The notes under the pieces were generated by a model. It was not told where the DNA came from, searched no databases, and was given only the letters and a program-made list of their open reading frames with translations. The translations under genes were made by a program, and so were the position numbers. From NCBI GenBank assembly GCA_033283165.1, contig JAWMQL010000003.1:682001-746000 (forward strand): a DNA stretch of 64,000 nt, in the 5' to 3' direction. This DNA is from JAWMQL01 sp033283165 (GTDB lineage Bacteria > Pseudomonadota > Gammaproteobacteria > Pseudomonadales > Halieaceae). Below, piece by piece: positions 8,500 through 17,172 of this stretch (within the stretch, counting starts at the first letter, position 1; each line of letters starts with the position of its first letter).

Positions 8500-9330
8500 T
8501 CATTCCCTCTCGATAAGGGCCTCGTACAGGATTTTTTTCCGCACCCCCGTGCAGTCCGATACGATCGCGGCCGCCTGCTTCGCCGGCAGGTCGAGGGCTA
8601 TGCGCCGCAGCAGGCCCAGGACCTCGGCACTGATTTCCGACTCGCGCGCTCTGGCGCCGGCCACCAGCAACACGATCTCTCCCCGGGACTGGTTAGCATC
8701 GGCCCGTACCCACTGCAACAGCTCGCCCAGGCTGGCGCGATGAACGGTCTCAAAAGTCTTGGTCAGCTCCCGGGCCAGCACCGCCTCGCGTTGCTCCCCG
8801 AAGGCTGCCGCCATGGCCTCGAGAGCCTCTTGCAAGCGGTGCGGGGCCTCGTAGAACACCAGCGTCGCGCTCTCAGCGGCCAGGTCCGAGAGGCGCTTTT
8901 CACGCTGCCCCTGCTTCGACGGCAAAAAACCCTCAAATCGAAAGCGGTCGGTGGGCAGGCCCGAGGCGCTCAGCGCCGCAACGGCCGCGCACGGCCCGGG
9001 CACCGGCACAACAGGATGCCCCGCCGCCTGCACCTCCCGGACCAGTCGATAACCGGGGTCGGAAATCAGCGGAGTGCCCGCATCCGAAATCAGTGCCACG
9101 GCGCCCCGCCCCGCCAGGCACTCCAGAATACGCGCCTGGGCGCGCCGGTCGCTGTGCTCGTGATAGGGGATACAGGGAGTCGTAATCCCGAAATGCTGGA
9201 GCAAGCGCTGGCTGTGTCTGGTATCCTCGGCAGCGATCAGTTCCGCCGCTTGCAAAACGGCCAAAGCGCGCTGTGTGATGTCGCCGAGATTGCCGATCGG
9301 CGTGGCGACCACATACAGTCCGGATTCCAC
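8500..9330 (-). CDS. rsmI: RsmI, 16S rRNA C1402 2'-O-methyltransferase
   Basis: Methylates the ribose of C1402, the same nucleotide that RsmH modifies on its base. The tetrapyrrole-methylase-type fold is shown by LYVVATPIGNLGDIT at the N-terminus and ISDAGTPLISDPGYRLV. The GTG at 9330 is preferred over an upstream in-frame ATG at 9375 because AGGG lies 8 nt before it and the protein then starts right at the conserved strand (276 residues). It diverges from lpoA with only 23 bp between starts. Confidence 0.94.
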   Translation of the reverse strand: MESGLYVVATPIGNLGDITQRALAVLQAAELIAAEDTRHSQRLLQHFGITTPCIPYHEHSDRRAQARILECLAGRGAVALISDAGTPLISDPGYRLVREVQAAGHPVVPVPGPCAAVAALSASGLPTDRFRFEGFLPSKQGQREKRLSDLAAESATLVFYEAPHRLQEALEAMAAAFGEQREAVLARELTKTFETVHRASLGELLQWVRADANQSRGEIVLLVAGARARESEISAEVLGLLRRIALDLPAKQAAAIVSDCTGVRKKILYEALIERE

Positions 9331-9353
9331 ACATCGTCCCTGGAAAGGAATAG

Positions 9354-11168
9354 GTGACCCAGCATAACACGACACTGACCCGAGGCCGGAGTGCGCCCTG
9401 TCTATCGCTCCTGATGGTTCTGTTGCTCAGCGCTTGTGGCGCCGCACCGGAGAAGCCAGCCGAACCCTCCCAACCGGACACCGGCCAGGCGCGACCGGAA
9501 CAACCGGAACCCGGTTCGCTGCGAATGCCGGCCAGCGCCTTTGACGACCTGTTCCAACAGGCGGAGAACGCCCTGGATGCGCTGGACTGGATGAGGGCGG
9601 AACTGGTCCTGTCGGAGCTCGATAATTCCCCGATGGTGCCGAGCACCCATGATCTGCAATACCGCGCCTATCTCGAGGCTCGCGGGGCTTTTGAGCGCGG
9701 GCTGCTGCAACGCGCCAGCAGGCTGCTTGCAGGGCTGGCGCAACAATCGCTGGCCCCGGCGCTGGACCTGAAGGTCACGGGTTTGCAGCGACACATGGCG
9801 TCGCTGGCGGGTGACTCTCTGACCAGCGCCCGGCTGGGCAGGAAGCTGATGAACCTCAACACCGGTCATGAGGCGGACCTGAAAAGGCACCTGTGGCGGG
9901 AACTGCAACGCACGGACGAAACCCGGTTGCGGGCGGCGGAACAGGAAGCCAGCGACCCTGAGTGGCGCGCCTGGTTGCAACTGGCCCTCGCCACCCGCGA
10001 GACCGGTTCCCCGTCGGCCCGGGCGAGCGCACTGCAGTCGTGGCTGGAACAATACCCGACCCATCCCGGCGCCAGCCCGCTGCCCGGGGGCCTTAAGTTC
10101 CTCCTCGACGCGCCTTCCGGAACCGACCGGGTCGCACTGCTGCTTCCCCTGAGTGGGCGCCTGGCCCCGGCAGCCAAGGCCGTGAAGGATGGCTACCTGG
10201 CTGCTTATTACGCAGCGGCGCAGACGCGGCCTGACCTGTATATCCTCGATACCGACCGCTACCCTGGTGCGGCAGAGGCCTATCGGCAGGCAGTGGCCCT
10301 CGGCGCGAACCTGGTCATCGGCCCACTCAGCAAGCAGGCCGTGACAGAGATCGGCTTGCTACCGGAGCGACCCGTCCCGGTACTTGCCCTTAACCGCATC
10401 GATCAGGATCTGCCACCGTCCACCAGCCCCCTGGTGCAGCTGTCCCTGTCCCCGGAAGACGAGGCGCGCAGGATCGCCGAACTGGCCTTTGGTGAGGGCG
10501 GGCGCCGAGCACTGATCGTGCAGCCACGCGGCAGCTGGGGCGACAAGCTGCAACAGGCGCTGGTTGAGCGCTGGCAACAACTGGGCGGCAGCATCGCGGC
10601 CACTGCCATCTACGGCGACCAGACAGAGTACTCGTCCAGCATCGAGGACGCCCTCGACATTCCCGCGGGCCGCGCCAGGGCGCGCGCAGTACGGGACATG
10701 CTGGCGGAAAATATCGAGTACACTCCGCGCCGCAGACAGGATCTGGACGTTGTTTTCCTGCTGAGCCACAGTGGCGCCGAGGCGCGCTCTGTCAAGCCCT
10801 TGCTGTCTTTTCACTACGCCGGTGACCTGCCTGTCTGGGGCACCTCGGCGCTTTACAGCGGCACGCCTGACGGCCGTGATCGCGATCTACAGGGGGTCAA
10901 CCTGGTCGAGATTCCCTGGCTACTGGGTTCCAGCCCGGACTTGCGCGTGGCCATAGCCGCCGGAGATACCGGGAGCGACAACTTCGCCCGACTCAACGCC
11001 CTGGGTGCGGATGCCTACCGCCTGCAAACCGGATTCCGCCGCCTGGCCAGTGGACCCGACCTGTTGCTGCGAGGCCACACAGGGCTGTTGAGCCTGGACC
11101 CCGGCCAACGACTGCTGCGCGAACCCACTCCGGCCACTTTTGATCGCGGCGTCCTCATCCGACGCTAG
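9354..11168 (+). CDS. lpoA: LpoA-like outer-membrane lipoprotein activator of PBP1a
   Basis: LpoA spans the periplasm from the outer membrane and stimulates PBP1a. The 604-residue product has a lipoprotein signal with lipobox LLSAC, lipidated Cys at residue 28. An all-helical N-terminal half is followed by a periplasmic-binding-protein-like domain (RVALLLPLSGRLAPAAKAVKDGY onwards), the standard LpoA architecture. The GTG start has AGGA 5-6 nt upstream. The order rsmI/lpoA-yraN-diaA-dolP matches E. coli and Pseudomonas. Confidence 0.93.
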   Translation: MTQHNTTLTRGRSAPCLSLLMVLLLSACGAAPEKPAEPSQPDTGQARPEQPEPGSLRMPASAFDDLFQQAENALDALDWMRAELVLSELDNSPMVPSTHDLQYRAYLEARGAFERGLLQRASRLLAGLAQQSLAPALDLKVTGLQRHMASLAGDSLTSARLGRKLMNLNTGHEADLKRHLWRELQRTDETRLRAAEQEASDPEWRAWLQLALATRETGSPSARASALQSWLEQYPTHPGASPLPGGLKFLLDAPSGTDRVALLLPLSGRLAPAAKAVKDGYLAAYYAAAQTRPDLYILDTDRYPGAAEAYRQAVALGANLVIGPLSKQAVTEIGLLPERPVPVLALNRIDQDLPPSTSPLVQLSLSPEDEARRIAELAFGEGGRRALIVQPRGSWGDKLQQALVERWQQLGGSIAATAIYGDQTEYSSSIEDALDIPAGRARARAVRDMLAENIEYTPRRRQDLDVVFLLSHSGAEARSVKPLLSFHYAGDLPVWGTSALYSGTPDGRDRDLQGVNLVEIPWLLGSSPDLRVAIAAGDTGSDNFARLNALGADAYRLQTGFRRLASGPDLLLRGHTGLLSLDPGQRLLREPTPATFDRGVLIRR

Positions 11169-11202
11169 CTACAATTGTCCTCCCGCAAACCGGGAGATGA
11201 GC

Positions 11203-11562
11203 GTGAGAGTACTGGGAGACCGTTTCGAGAACCAGGCAGCCGAATGGCTGCAGCGGCGGGGGTGGTCACTGCTGGCACGCAACTATCGCTGTAAACTGGG
11301 CGAACTGGATATCGTGGCGCGAGATGGCAACACCCTGGTGTTCGTCGAAGTGCGCGCTCGCAGCGATCGGCGCTTTCCCGGCGCTGCAGCGTCCGTAGAC
11401 CGGCGCAAGCAACTCCGCCTGCTGCGTTGCGCCCGGCACTTCCTGCAGCGCCACCCGGAACTGGCGACCGGACCGTGCCGATTTGACGTCATTGCCTTCG
11501 AACCGCGACAATCCGCACCCGGGCACCAACTTAACTGGATACGGAGCGCCTTCACCGCCTGA
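11203..11562 (+). CDS. yraN: YraN/UPF0102 family nuclease-like protein
   Basis: Small UPF0102 protein of unsettled role with a restriction-endonuclease-like fold. The motif GELDIVARDGNTLVFVEVRAR carries the acidic residues and E-V-R/K pattern of that fold. The GTG at 11203 gives 119 residues and has GGGAG six bases upstream; an in-frame ATG at 11197 sits directly against that site and is less likely. Its position between lpoA and the DiaA-like gene is conserved. Confidence 0.9.
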   Translation: MRVLGDRFENQAAEWLQRRGWSLLARNYRCKLGELDIVARDGNTLVFVEVRARSDRRFPGAAASVDRRKQLRLLRCARHFLQRHPELATGPCRFDVIAFEPRQSAPGHQLNWIRSAFTA

Positions 11563-11587
11563 CGGCATTGCGCGGGCAAGCCAGGAC

Positions 11588-12151
11588 ATGGACGACTACC
11601 AGATCATCGCAGGACACTTCCAGGGTGCAATCGAGGCCATCAGCCTCGCCGTGGACGAACTGGCTGGCCCCCTGGCCCAGGCGGCTGACCGGATGGTCGC
11701 CGGCCTGCTGGCAGACCGCCAGCTGCTGGCCACCGCCGGCCCGCAGGATCTGCCGCTGGCACAACTGCTTGCCTCCACCCTGCTGTTGCCGCAGGACCGC
11801 GAGCGACCTGCGCTACCGTGCCTGTTACTGCAAAGCGGTAACACGGGTGACCGGGGCGAGGCCGCCCTGCGTGCTCTGGGGCGGGACGGCGACGTACTGC
11901 TGTACATCGACAGCGGCAACGATGAGGGGGCCAGCGCGCTGCTGACGGCAGCCCGGGAGCGCAACATTGCAGTGGTGGCACTGACGACGACGGTGTACGG
12001 CGGTGTAGTCGACCAGCTCGGTGAGGGTGACATCCTGCTCCCCGTACTGGCGCCGGACAGCGGCCACGCCCGTGAAATCAAGACCATGGCACTGCACTGC
12101 CTGGTCACTCTGATCGAAAACAAATTGTTTGGACCAACTGACCTGGAATAG
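11588..12151 (+). CDS. Divergent DiaA-like SIS-fold protein
   Basis: This occupies the slot of diaA, whose product binds DnaA and promotes timely replication initiation in E. coli. The 187 residues align over the whole length, best in GDVLLYIDSGNDEGASALLTAA and at the C-terminus (ALHCLVTLIENKLFG). The usual SIS phosphosugar-loop motifs are gone: the CGNGGSA-type loop reads TAGPQDL and the STSGNS-type loop reads IDSGNDEG. It is therefore probably a non-sugar-binding structural homologue. Whether it still binds DnaA cannot be read from sequence. Confidence 0.75.
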   Translation: MDDYQIIAGHFQGAIEAISLAVDELAGPLAQAADRMVAGLLADRQLLATAGPQDLPLAQLLASTLLLPQDRERPALPCLLLQSGNTGDRGEAALRALGRDGDVLLYIDSGNDEGASALLTAARERNIAVVALTTTVYGGVVDQLGEGDILLPVLAPDSGHAREIKTMALHCLVTLIENKLFGPTDLE

Positions 12152-12154
12152 ACC

Positions 12155-12736
12155 ATGCTTCAAATGCTTCGCCTCCTCGTTCTGATCTCAACCCTGTCGC
12201 TGGGCGCCTGTGGCAACCTGCTGGCGACCATGGAAGCCAACCCGATCGAGGATGACCCGGGTGAACGGACCATCGCACAGCAACTGGAGGACGAATCCAT
12301 CGAGACCAAGGCGATCGTGAATATTCGGGCGGCGGACGACGCGTTCGACAACGCCCACCTGGTTGCGGTGAGCTACAACGGTTACGTGTTGCTGGCGGGA
12401 CAGGTTCAGTCGCCCCAGTTGAAGCAGCAGGCGACCGAGGTGGTCCGGGGGATCCGGGGTGTGCGAAGAATCTATAACGAACTGGAAGTCGCCTCACCCA
12501 GTTCCGGCATGACCCGTACCAGCGACACCTGGATCACCGCGAAGGTGAAATCCTTCCTGCTCGGGGGCAGCGACACGCCGGGACTCCGGGTAAAGGTGGT
12601 TACGGAGAACGGGGTGGTATACCTCATGGGCATGGTCACCCCGGAGGAGGCGGAACGCATCACCAGCACCGCCGCGGGAATAACCGGCGTGCAGCGGGTG
12701 GTAAAATTGTTTGAGATCGTCGAAGGGTCTATTTGA
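12155..12736 (+). CDS. dolP: DolP (YraP), dual-BON-domain outer-membrane lipoprotein
   Basis: Lipoprotein of the inner leaflet of the outer membrane that supports envelope integrity. The signal peptide ends in lipobox LGAC (Cys 19). Two BON domains follow: about residues 45-115 (AIVNIRAADDAFDNAHLVAVSYNGYVLLAG) and about 123-190 (ITAKVKSFLLGG, then VYLMGMVTPEEAERI). It starts three bases after the DiaA-like gene. Its end overlaps the convergent sspB by 8 bp. Confidence 0.93.
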   Translation: MLQMLRLLVLISTLSLGACGNLLATMEANPIEDDPGERTIAQQLEDESIETKAIVNIRAADDAFDNAHLVAVSYNGYVLLAGQVQSPQLKQQATEVVRGIRGVRRIYNELEVASPSSGMTRTSDTWITAKVKSFLLGGSDTPGLRVKVVTENGVVYLMGMVTPEEAERITSTAAGITGVQRVVKLFEIVEGSI

Positions 12737-13127
12737 CGACTTTCAGCGAAGGGCGCTTGCCGGAGCGGGGCCCGGATTCACCGGATGGCGAGTCGCCGGC
12801 GGGCGGTTCCGGCGGCGTTTCTTCCGGCTCGAACACCATGCCCTGGCCATTTTCGCGGGCATAAATGCCCATCACAGCCCCTACCGGGACCTGGATATCC
12901 GTGGCGACGCCACCGAAACGACCGTTGAAGACCACGGTATCGTTACCTATCAGCAGGTCCAGTACGGCACTGGGGGAAATGTTCAGTACAATCTGGCCAT
13001 CCTTGACATACTGTTGCGGCACCACAACCCCGGCCATGGTGGCGTCCACCAGGATATAGGGCGTGCAGTCGTTATCCACGATCCACTCGTACAGGGCTCG
13101 CATGATATAGGGGCGGCTGGGCGTCAT
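12729..13127 (-). CDS. sspB: SspB, ClpXP specificity adaptor
   Basis: Binds ssrA-tagged peptides and tethers them to ClpX. The 132 residues hold the substrate-binding core (SRPYIMRALYEWIVDNDCTP, then VFNGRFGG), an acidic Pro-rich linker and the C-terminal ClpX-binding tail RPSLKVVK. The ATG at 13127 matches the family N-terminus; no strong ribosome-binding site is visible. It lies downstream of sspA as usual. Confidence 0.95.
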   Translation of the reverse strand: MTPSRPYIMRALYEWIVDNDCTPYILVDATMAGVVVPQQYVKDGQIVLNISPSAVLDLLIGNDTVVFNGRFGGVATDIQVPVGAVMGIYARENGQGMVFEPEETPPEPPAGDSPSGESGPRSGKRPSLKVVK

Positions 13128-13174
13128 AGAGCCGGGCGTCGCTTCGCTAGCCACCGGGACAGGACACTCGCGCC

Positions 13175-13807
13175 TTACAGGCGCATCTCCCGTTCCTGCT
13201 CGGACAGGCTTTCCTGGAAGGACTCGCGATTGAACAGCGACTCCATGTAAGCCAACAGCGGCTTGGACTGCTTGCTCGGGCGGATGTCGATACCCAATGA
13301 GGGCAGGCGCCACAGAATCGGGGCGATGCAGCAATCCACCAGGGTAAACTCGTCACTCATGAAAAAGGGCCGCTCAGTAAAAATCGGCGAAATACCCAGA
13401 ATGCTTTCCCGCAGTTCCTTGATGCTCTTCTTGACCACATTGTCGCTGCGGGAATTCTGGATGGAGTCTACCAGCGCGCACCAGTCCTTCTCGATGCGGT
13501 GGATATACAGGCGACTCTCGGCCCTGGCCACCGGGTAGACCGGCAACAGCGGCGGATGGGGGAAGCGCTCATCCAGGTATTCCATCATCACCTTGGACTC
13601 GTACAAGACCAGGTCACGATCCACCAGGGTGGGCAGGGAGTTATAGGGATTGAGTTCAGACAACTCCGCCGGCGGATGGGCGGTGTCTGCTTCTATCATA
13701 TCTACAGTCACACCTTTTTCCGCGAGCACTATGCGAACGCGATGGCTATAGTGGCTGGTGTTATCGGTAAAAAAGGTCATGGAAGACCGCTTTGCGACGA
13801 CGCCCAT
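13175..13807 (-). CDS. sspA: SspA, stringent starvation protein A
   Basis: RNA-polymerase-associated protein with a glutathione-S-transferase fold but no transferase activity in characterised members. The N-terminal thioredoxin-like domain (SMTFFTDNTSHYSHRVRIVL) and the helical C-terminal domain (MSDEFTLVDCCIAPILWRL) are clear. The length of 210 residues is normal. It sits between the cytochrome bc1 genes and sspB, the Pseudomonas order. Confidence 0.95.
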   Translation of the reverse strand: MGVVAKRSSMTFFTDNTSHYSHRVRIVLAEKGVTVDMIEADTAHPPAELSELNPYNSLPTLVDRDLVLYESKVMMEYLDERFPHPPLLPVYPVARAESRLYIHRIEKDWCALVDSIQNSRSDNVVKKSIKELRESILGISPIFTERPFFMSDEFTLVDCCIAPILWRLPSLGIDIRPSKQSKPLLAYMESLFNRESFQESLSEQEREMRL

Positions 13808-13841
13808 CAGGGACTCCTCAGCTGGTGATTCGTAACGTCAT

Positions 13842-13864
13842 GCGGCGCGGCCGGACCGCGCCGC
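13842..13864. terminator. GC-rich hairpin between petBC and sspA
   Basis: Perfect 9-bp inverted repeat GCGGCGCGG / CCGCGCCGC with a five-base loop, in the 75-bp gap after the petBC stop. There is no T-run on either side. It may stabilise the pet mRNA 3' end or cause partial termination rather than act as a classical intrinsic terminator. Confidence 0.45.
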
Positions 13865-13882
13865 CAGGTGCCCTAAGCGGGC

Positions 13883-15922
13883 CTAGTGTACGTCCTTCCA
13901 GTATTCGCGGTTAAGTAACCAGGTGAACACGAAGAACAGAGCGATAAACAGTAATACAAAAACCCCGATCCGTTTGCGGTCAGCGGCCATCGGCTCGGCA
14001 GTATATGCCAGGAAGTTGACCAGATCATACATGGCAGTATCAAATTCTTCCGGACTCATGGACCCTTCCCCGGAGTTCGTGAACTGGCCGCAGGGCTCCT
14101 CCAGGATATTCTCGCCGGTCAGCGGATCCCGCTTGACACCGCCATTGGCGGCGTGAACCGGCCCCATGGCGCATTCCTGCATGCCCTGCAATTCCAGCAG
14201 CACGTGGGGCATGCCCACGTCCTTGAACACCTTGTTGTTCACACCGTAAGGACGGCTGTCATCGCGGTAAAAGGTCCGCAGGTAGGTATAAAGCCACTCC
14301 GGCTGGCGCGCACGGGACACCAGGGTCAGGTCCGGTGGGGTGGCGCCAAACCAGACCTTGGCATCGGCCTTGTCCATGGCATTGTCCATCAGGGACCCGA
14401 TCTTCTGGCTCGGATCAAACATCAGGTTGGCCTGGTACAGGTCCACGGGGATGCCCAGGTCCTCCTGCACGCGGATGTGTCGCGAGTACTGCAGCGAGTG
14501 ACAGCCCATGCAGTAGTTCATGTACAGTTTGGCTCCCTCCTGCAGGGAGGCCTTGTTACCGGGATCAACGCTGATTTCGTCACAGGGTATGGAGCCGCAA
14601 TTGTGCGCGCTCTCTGCACCCACCGCCTTCAGCGGCAGTATGGTCAGGGCCATGATCAGGACAAAGCCGCCCAGACTGCGCCAGAAGCCGATGCCGCCGT
14701 CGTAGGTGATACGCTCCGGCACCGGCTTGGTCTTGTCGATACTGGACCAGACCGGCATCAGCAGGAAGAAGGCAAAGTAGATCACCGAGCAGATCTGTGC
14801 CAGCAGGGTCCGTGACGGGGTCGGCGATTTCACGCCCAGCACACCCAGGATCAGGAACGAGGCAGCAAACACTACCAGCATGACCTTGGTGATATTGCCC
14901 CGGTAGCGCCAGGACTTGACCGGGCTGCGATCCAGCCAGGGCAGCAGGAAGGGTATTGCGACCGAGGCGGCAAAGGCCACGAAACCCCAGAACTTGTCAG
15001 GCACCGCGCGCAGCACGGAGTAGAACGGCGTGAAATACCACACCGGGGCAATGTGCTCCGGGGTCTTCAGCGCATTGGCTTCCTCGAAGTTGGCAAACTC
15101 CAGGAAAAATCCGCCCATCTCCGGCAGGAAGAAAATGATGCCGCAGAAAATGAACAGAAAGACCGCGACAGCCTGCAGGTCGTGCACCGTGTAATAGGGG
15201 TGGAAGGCCACGCTGTCCAGCGGAATGCCGTTCTCGTCCTTGTTCTTCTTGATCTCAACACCGTCCGGGTTATTGGAGCCAACTTCATGCAGGGCCAGCA
15301 GGTGCAGCACCACCAGGGCCAGTAGAACGATCGGCAGGGCCACCACGTGCAGGGCGAAGAAGCGGTTCAGGGTGATACCGGAGATCAGGTAGTCACCGCG
15401 AATCCAGGTGACCAGGTCTTCACCCACCACGGGGATGGCCCCGAACAGGGAAATGATCACCTGCGCGCCCCAGTAGGACATCTGGCCCCAGGGCAATACG
15501 TAACCCACGAAGGCTTCCGCCATGAGGATGACGAAAATCAGCATCCCGAAAATCCAGATCAGCTCGCGCGGCTTCTTGTAGGATCCATACAGCAGGGCCC
15601 GGAACATGTGCAGGTACACCACGACAAAAAAGGCCGAGGCACCGGTGGAGTGCATGTAGCGCAGTATCCACCCGTAGTCCACGTCGCGCATGATGTATTC
15701 GACGGAGGCAAAGGCGTTTTCGGCGCTGGGCGTGTAGCTCATGGTGAGCCAGATACCGGTCAGCAGCTGGTTAACCAGCACCAGCAACGACAGCACGCCG
15801 AAGAAATACCACCAGTTGAAGTTCGCGGGGGCGTAATACTTGCCCATGTGGGTGTTCCAGGCCCGCATGATGGGCAGGCGGGCATCCACCCAGTCGCGCA
15901 ATCCAAGCAACATATTATTCAT
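13883..15922 (-). CDS. petBC (fbcH-like): Fused cytochrome b / cytochrome c1 (bc1 complex)
   Basis: One 679-residue frame encodes both cytochrome subunits of ubiquinol:cytochrome c oxidoreductase. Residues about 1-405 are cytochrome b with haem-ligand histidines H91, H105, H192 and H207, and PVWY at 293-296 where mitochondria have PEWY. Residues about 411-436 look like the signal peptide of cytochrome c1 ending in AVGA. Then comes c1 with haem motif CMGCH (471-475), later methionines that could be the sixth ligand, and a C-terminal anchor helix (about 652-670). No Met or stop separates the two halves. Such a polyprotein (fbcH) is known in Bradyrhizobium, where it is cleaved after export. Confidence 0.93.
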   Translation of the reverse strand: MNNMLLGLRDWVDARLPIMRAWNTHMGKYYAPANFNWWYFFGVLSLLVLVNQLLTGIWLTMSYTPSAENAFASVEYIMRDVDYGWILRYMHSTGASAFFVVVYLHMFRALLYGSYKKPRELIWIFGMLIFVILMAEAFVGYVLPWGQMSYWGAQVIISLFGAIPVVGEDLVTWIRGDYLISGITLNRFFALHVVALPIVLLALVVLHLLALHEVGSNNPDGVEIKKNKDENGIPLDSVAFHPYYTVHDLQAVAVFLFIFCGIIFFLPEMGGFFLEFANFEEANALKTPEHIAPVWYFTPFYSVLRAVPDKFWGFVAFAASVAIPFLLPWLDRSPVKSWRYRGNITKVMLVVFAASFLILGVLGVKSPTPSRTLLAQICSVIYFAFFLLMPVWSSIDKTKPVPERITYDGGIGFWRSLGGFVLIMALTILPLKAVGAESAHNCGSIPCDEISVDPGNKASLQEGAKLYMNYCMGCHSLQYSRHIRVQEDLGIPVDLYQANLMFDPSQKIGSLMDNAMDKADAKVWFGATPPDLTLVSRARQPEWLYTYLRTFYRDDSRPYGVNNKVFKDVGMPHVLLELQGMQECAMGPVHAANGGVKRDPLTGENILEEPCGQFTNSGEGSMSPEEFDTAMYDLVNFLAYTAEPMAADRKRIGVFVLLFIALFFVFTWLLNREYWKDVH

Positions 15923-16518
15923 CAGGCAGCCTCCGAATCCACGCCGATAACCAGCACATTGTCACTCTCGTAGGAGTACGGGGGCACTACCAGGTTGGCA
16001 GATGCCGGCACACCGGCGAAGACGCGGCCGGACAGGTCAAACTTCGAGCCGTGACAGGGGCAGAAGAAGCCACCCAGCCAGGCGTCACCCCCGAGGTCGG
16101 CTGCGCCAACCTCCGGGCGGAATTTCGGTGCGCAGCCGAGGTGCGTACACAGCCCTTCCACCACGAGTATCTCCGGGCGGATAGCGCGGGCGGACCCTTC
16201 GATGTACGCTGGTTGGGACGAGATTTCAGAGGCAGGGTCCTTGAGTCTGTCGTCCAGTTTATCCAGATCGGCAAGCTGTTCGGGGGTACGGCGCAAAACA
16301 TAGACCGGTTTGCCTCGCCACTCCACTACCACCATCTGGCCCGGTTCCATCTTGCTGAAATCGAACTTGACCGGAGCCCCGGCCGCCTTGGCCTTGGCCG
16401 ACGGGTTCCAGCTACCCAGGAAGGGTACTGCCACCCCGACCACGCCAACGGCACCCACGACGCTGGTGGCCGTGACCAGGAACTTTCTCCGGCCGGCATT
16501 TACGCCATCGCTACTCAT
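15922..16518 (-). CDS. petA: Rieske iron-sulfur subunit of cytochrome bc1
   Basis: Carries the 2Fe-2S cluster that passes electrons from ubiquinol to cytochrome c1. The 198 residues begin with a Tat-type twin-arginine signal-anchor (AGRRKFLVTATSVVGAVG) and contain both cluster boxes, CTHLGC and CPCHGS. The ATG at 16518 has GGGGAG six bases upstream. The stop overlaps the cytochrome b/c1 start (TGATG). Confidence 0.96.
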   Translation of the reverse strand: MSSDGVNAGRRKFLVTATSVVGAVGVVGVAVPFLGSWNPSAKAKAAGAPVKFDFSKMEPGQMVVVEWRGKPVYVLRRTPEQLADLDKLDDRLKDPASEISSQPAYIEGSARAIRPEILVVEGLCTHLGCAPKFRPEVGAADLGGDAWLGGFFCPCHGSKFDLSGRVFAGVPASANLVVPPYSYESDNVLVIGVDSEAA

Positions 16519-16613
16519 GCTTTTCTCCCCTGCTTGAGGCCCCGATTCGGCCTGCGGACAGCGGCCGGGAGCACCTCTCTCAAAATGCTGCAAATGGTAA
16601 TGACTTTACCCTG

Positions 16614-16642
16614 CTGTTACAAGGAAATCGCCCTACTTTCAA
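16614..16642 (-). promoter_or_regulatory. Possible petA promoter
   Basis: Minus-strand TTGAAA (16642-16637), a 17-bp spacer and TAACAG (16619-16614). The -10 matches the consensus at only three positions. It is supported mainly by spacing and by lying about 100 bp before petA and after the rpsI terminator. Confidence 0.35.
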
Positions 16643-16691
16643 AGACTTTTGAGGCCCTACTTGCGCCATATCAAAAGCCTGCGCAGGGCAC

Positions 16692-16725
16692 AAAAACGCC
16701 CGGGCACTGTCCGTGTCCGGGCGTT
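16692..16725 (-). terminator. Intrinsic terminator of rplM-rpsI
   Basis: Minus-strand hairpin AACGCCCGG / CCGGGCGTT, a perfect 9-bp stem with a 13-nt loop, followed by a run of five T in which the last stem pairs merge. It lies 45 bp after the rpsI stop. Confidence 0.85.
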
Positions 16726-16769
16726 CTCGAGTGTGCCGATCCGGCGCCCACATCGGGGGCCGCAACAGC

Positions 16770-17162
16770 TTAACGCTTGGAGTACTGGGGACGCTTGCGC
16801 GCCTTGCGCAGGCCGACCTTCTTGCGCTCCACTTCACGGGCGTCACGGGTAACGTATCCGGCAGCACGCAGGGTGGCACGCAGGGACTCATCATATTCCA
16901 TCAGTGCGCGCGTGATACCGTGACGGATAGCGCCGGCCTGGCCGAAGCTGCCACCGCCTTCAACTGTCACGTTGATATCAAATTTGTCATTCAATTCAAC
17001 AAGTTCCAGCGGCTGCCGCACGATCATGCGGGCCACTTCACGACCGAAATACTGGTCCAGGGGACGCTTGTTGACGGTGATGGCACCAGCGCCACTCTGC
17101 AGGAAGACGCGCGCCGTGGAGGTCTTGCGACGGCCCGTTCCGTAGTATTGGGTAGCTGACAT
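16770..17162 (-). CDS. rpsI: 30S ribosomal protein S9
   Basis: Small-subunit protein whose C-terminal tail reaches the P-site tRNA. The 130 residues include YYGTGRRKTSTARVF and the basic C-terminus RKARKRPQYSKR, ending in the conserved SKR. The ATG at 17162 has CGGAG six bases upstream; an in-frame GTG two codons earlier is less likely. It is cotranscribed with rplM. Confidence 0.98.
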   Translation of the reverse strand: MSATQYYGTGRRKTSTARVFLQSGAGAITVNKRPLDQYFGREVARMIVRQPLELVELNDKFDINVTVEGGGSFGQAGAIRHGITRALMEYDESLRATLRAAGYVTRDAREVERKKVGLRKARKRPQYSKR

Positions 17163-17172
17163 AGACACTCCG

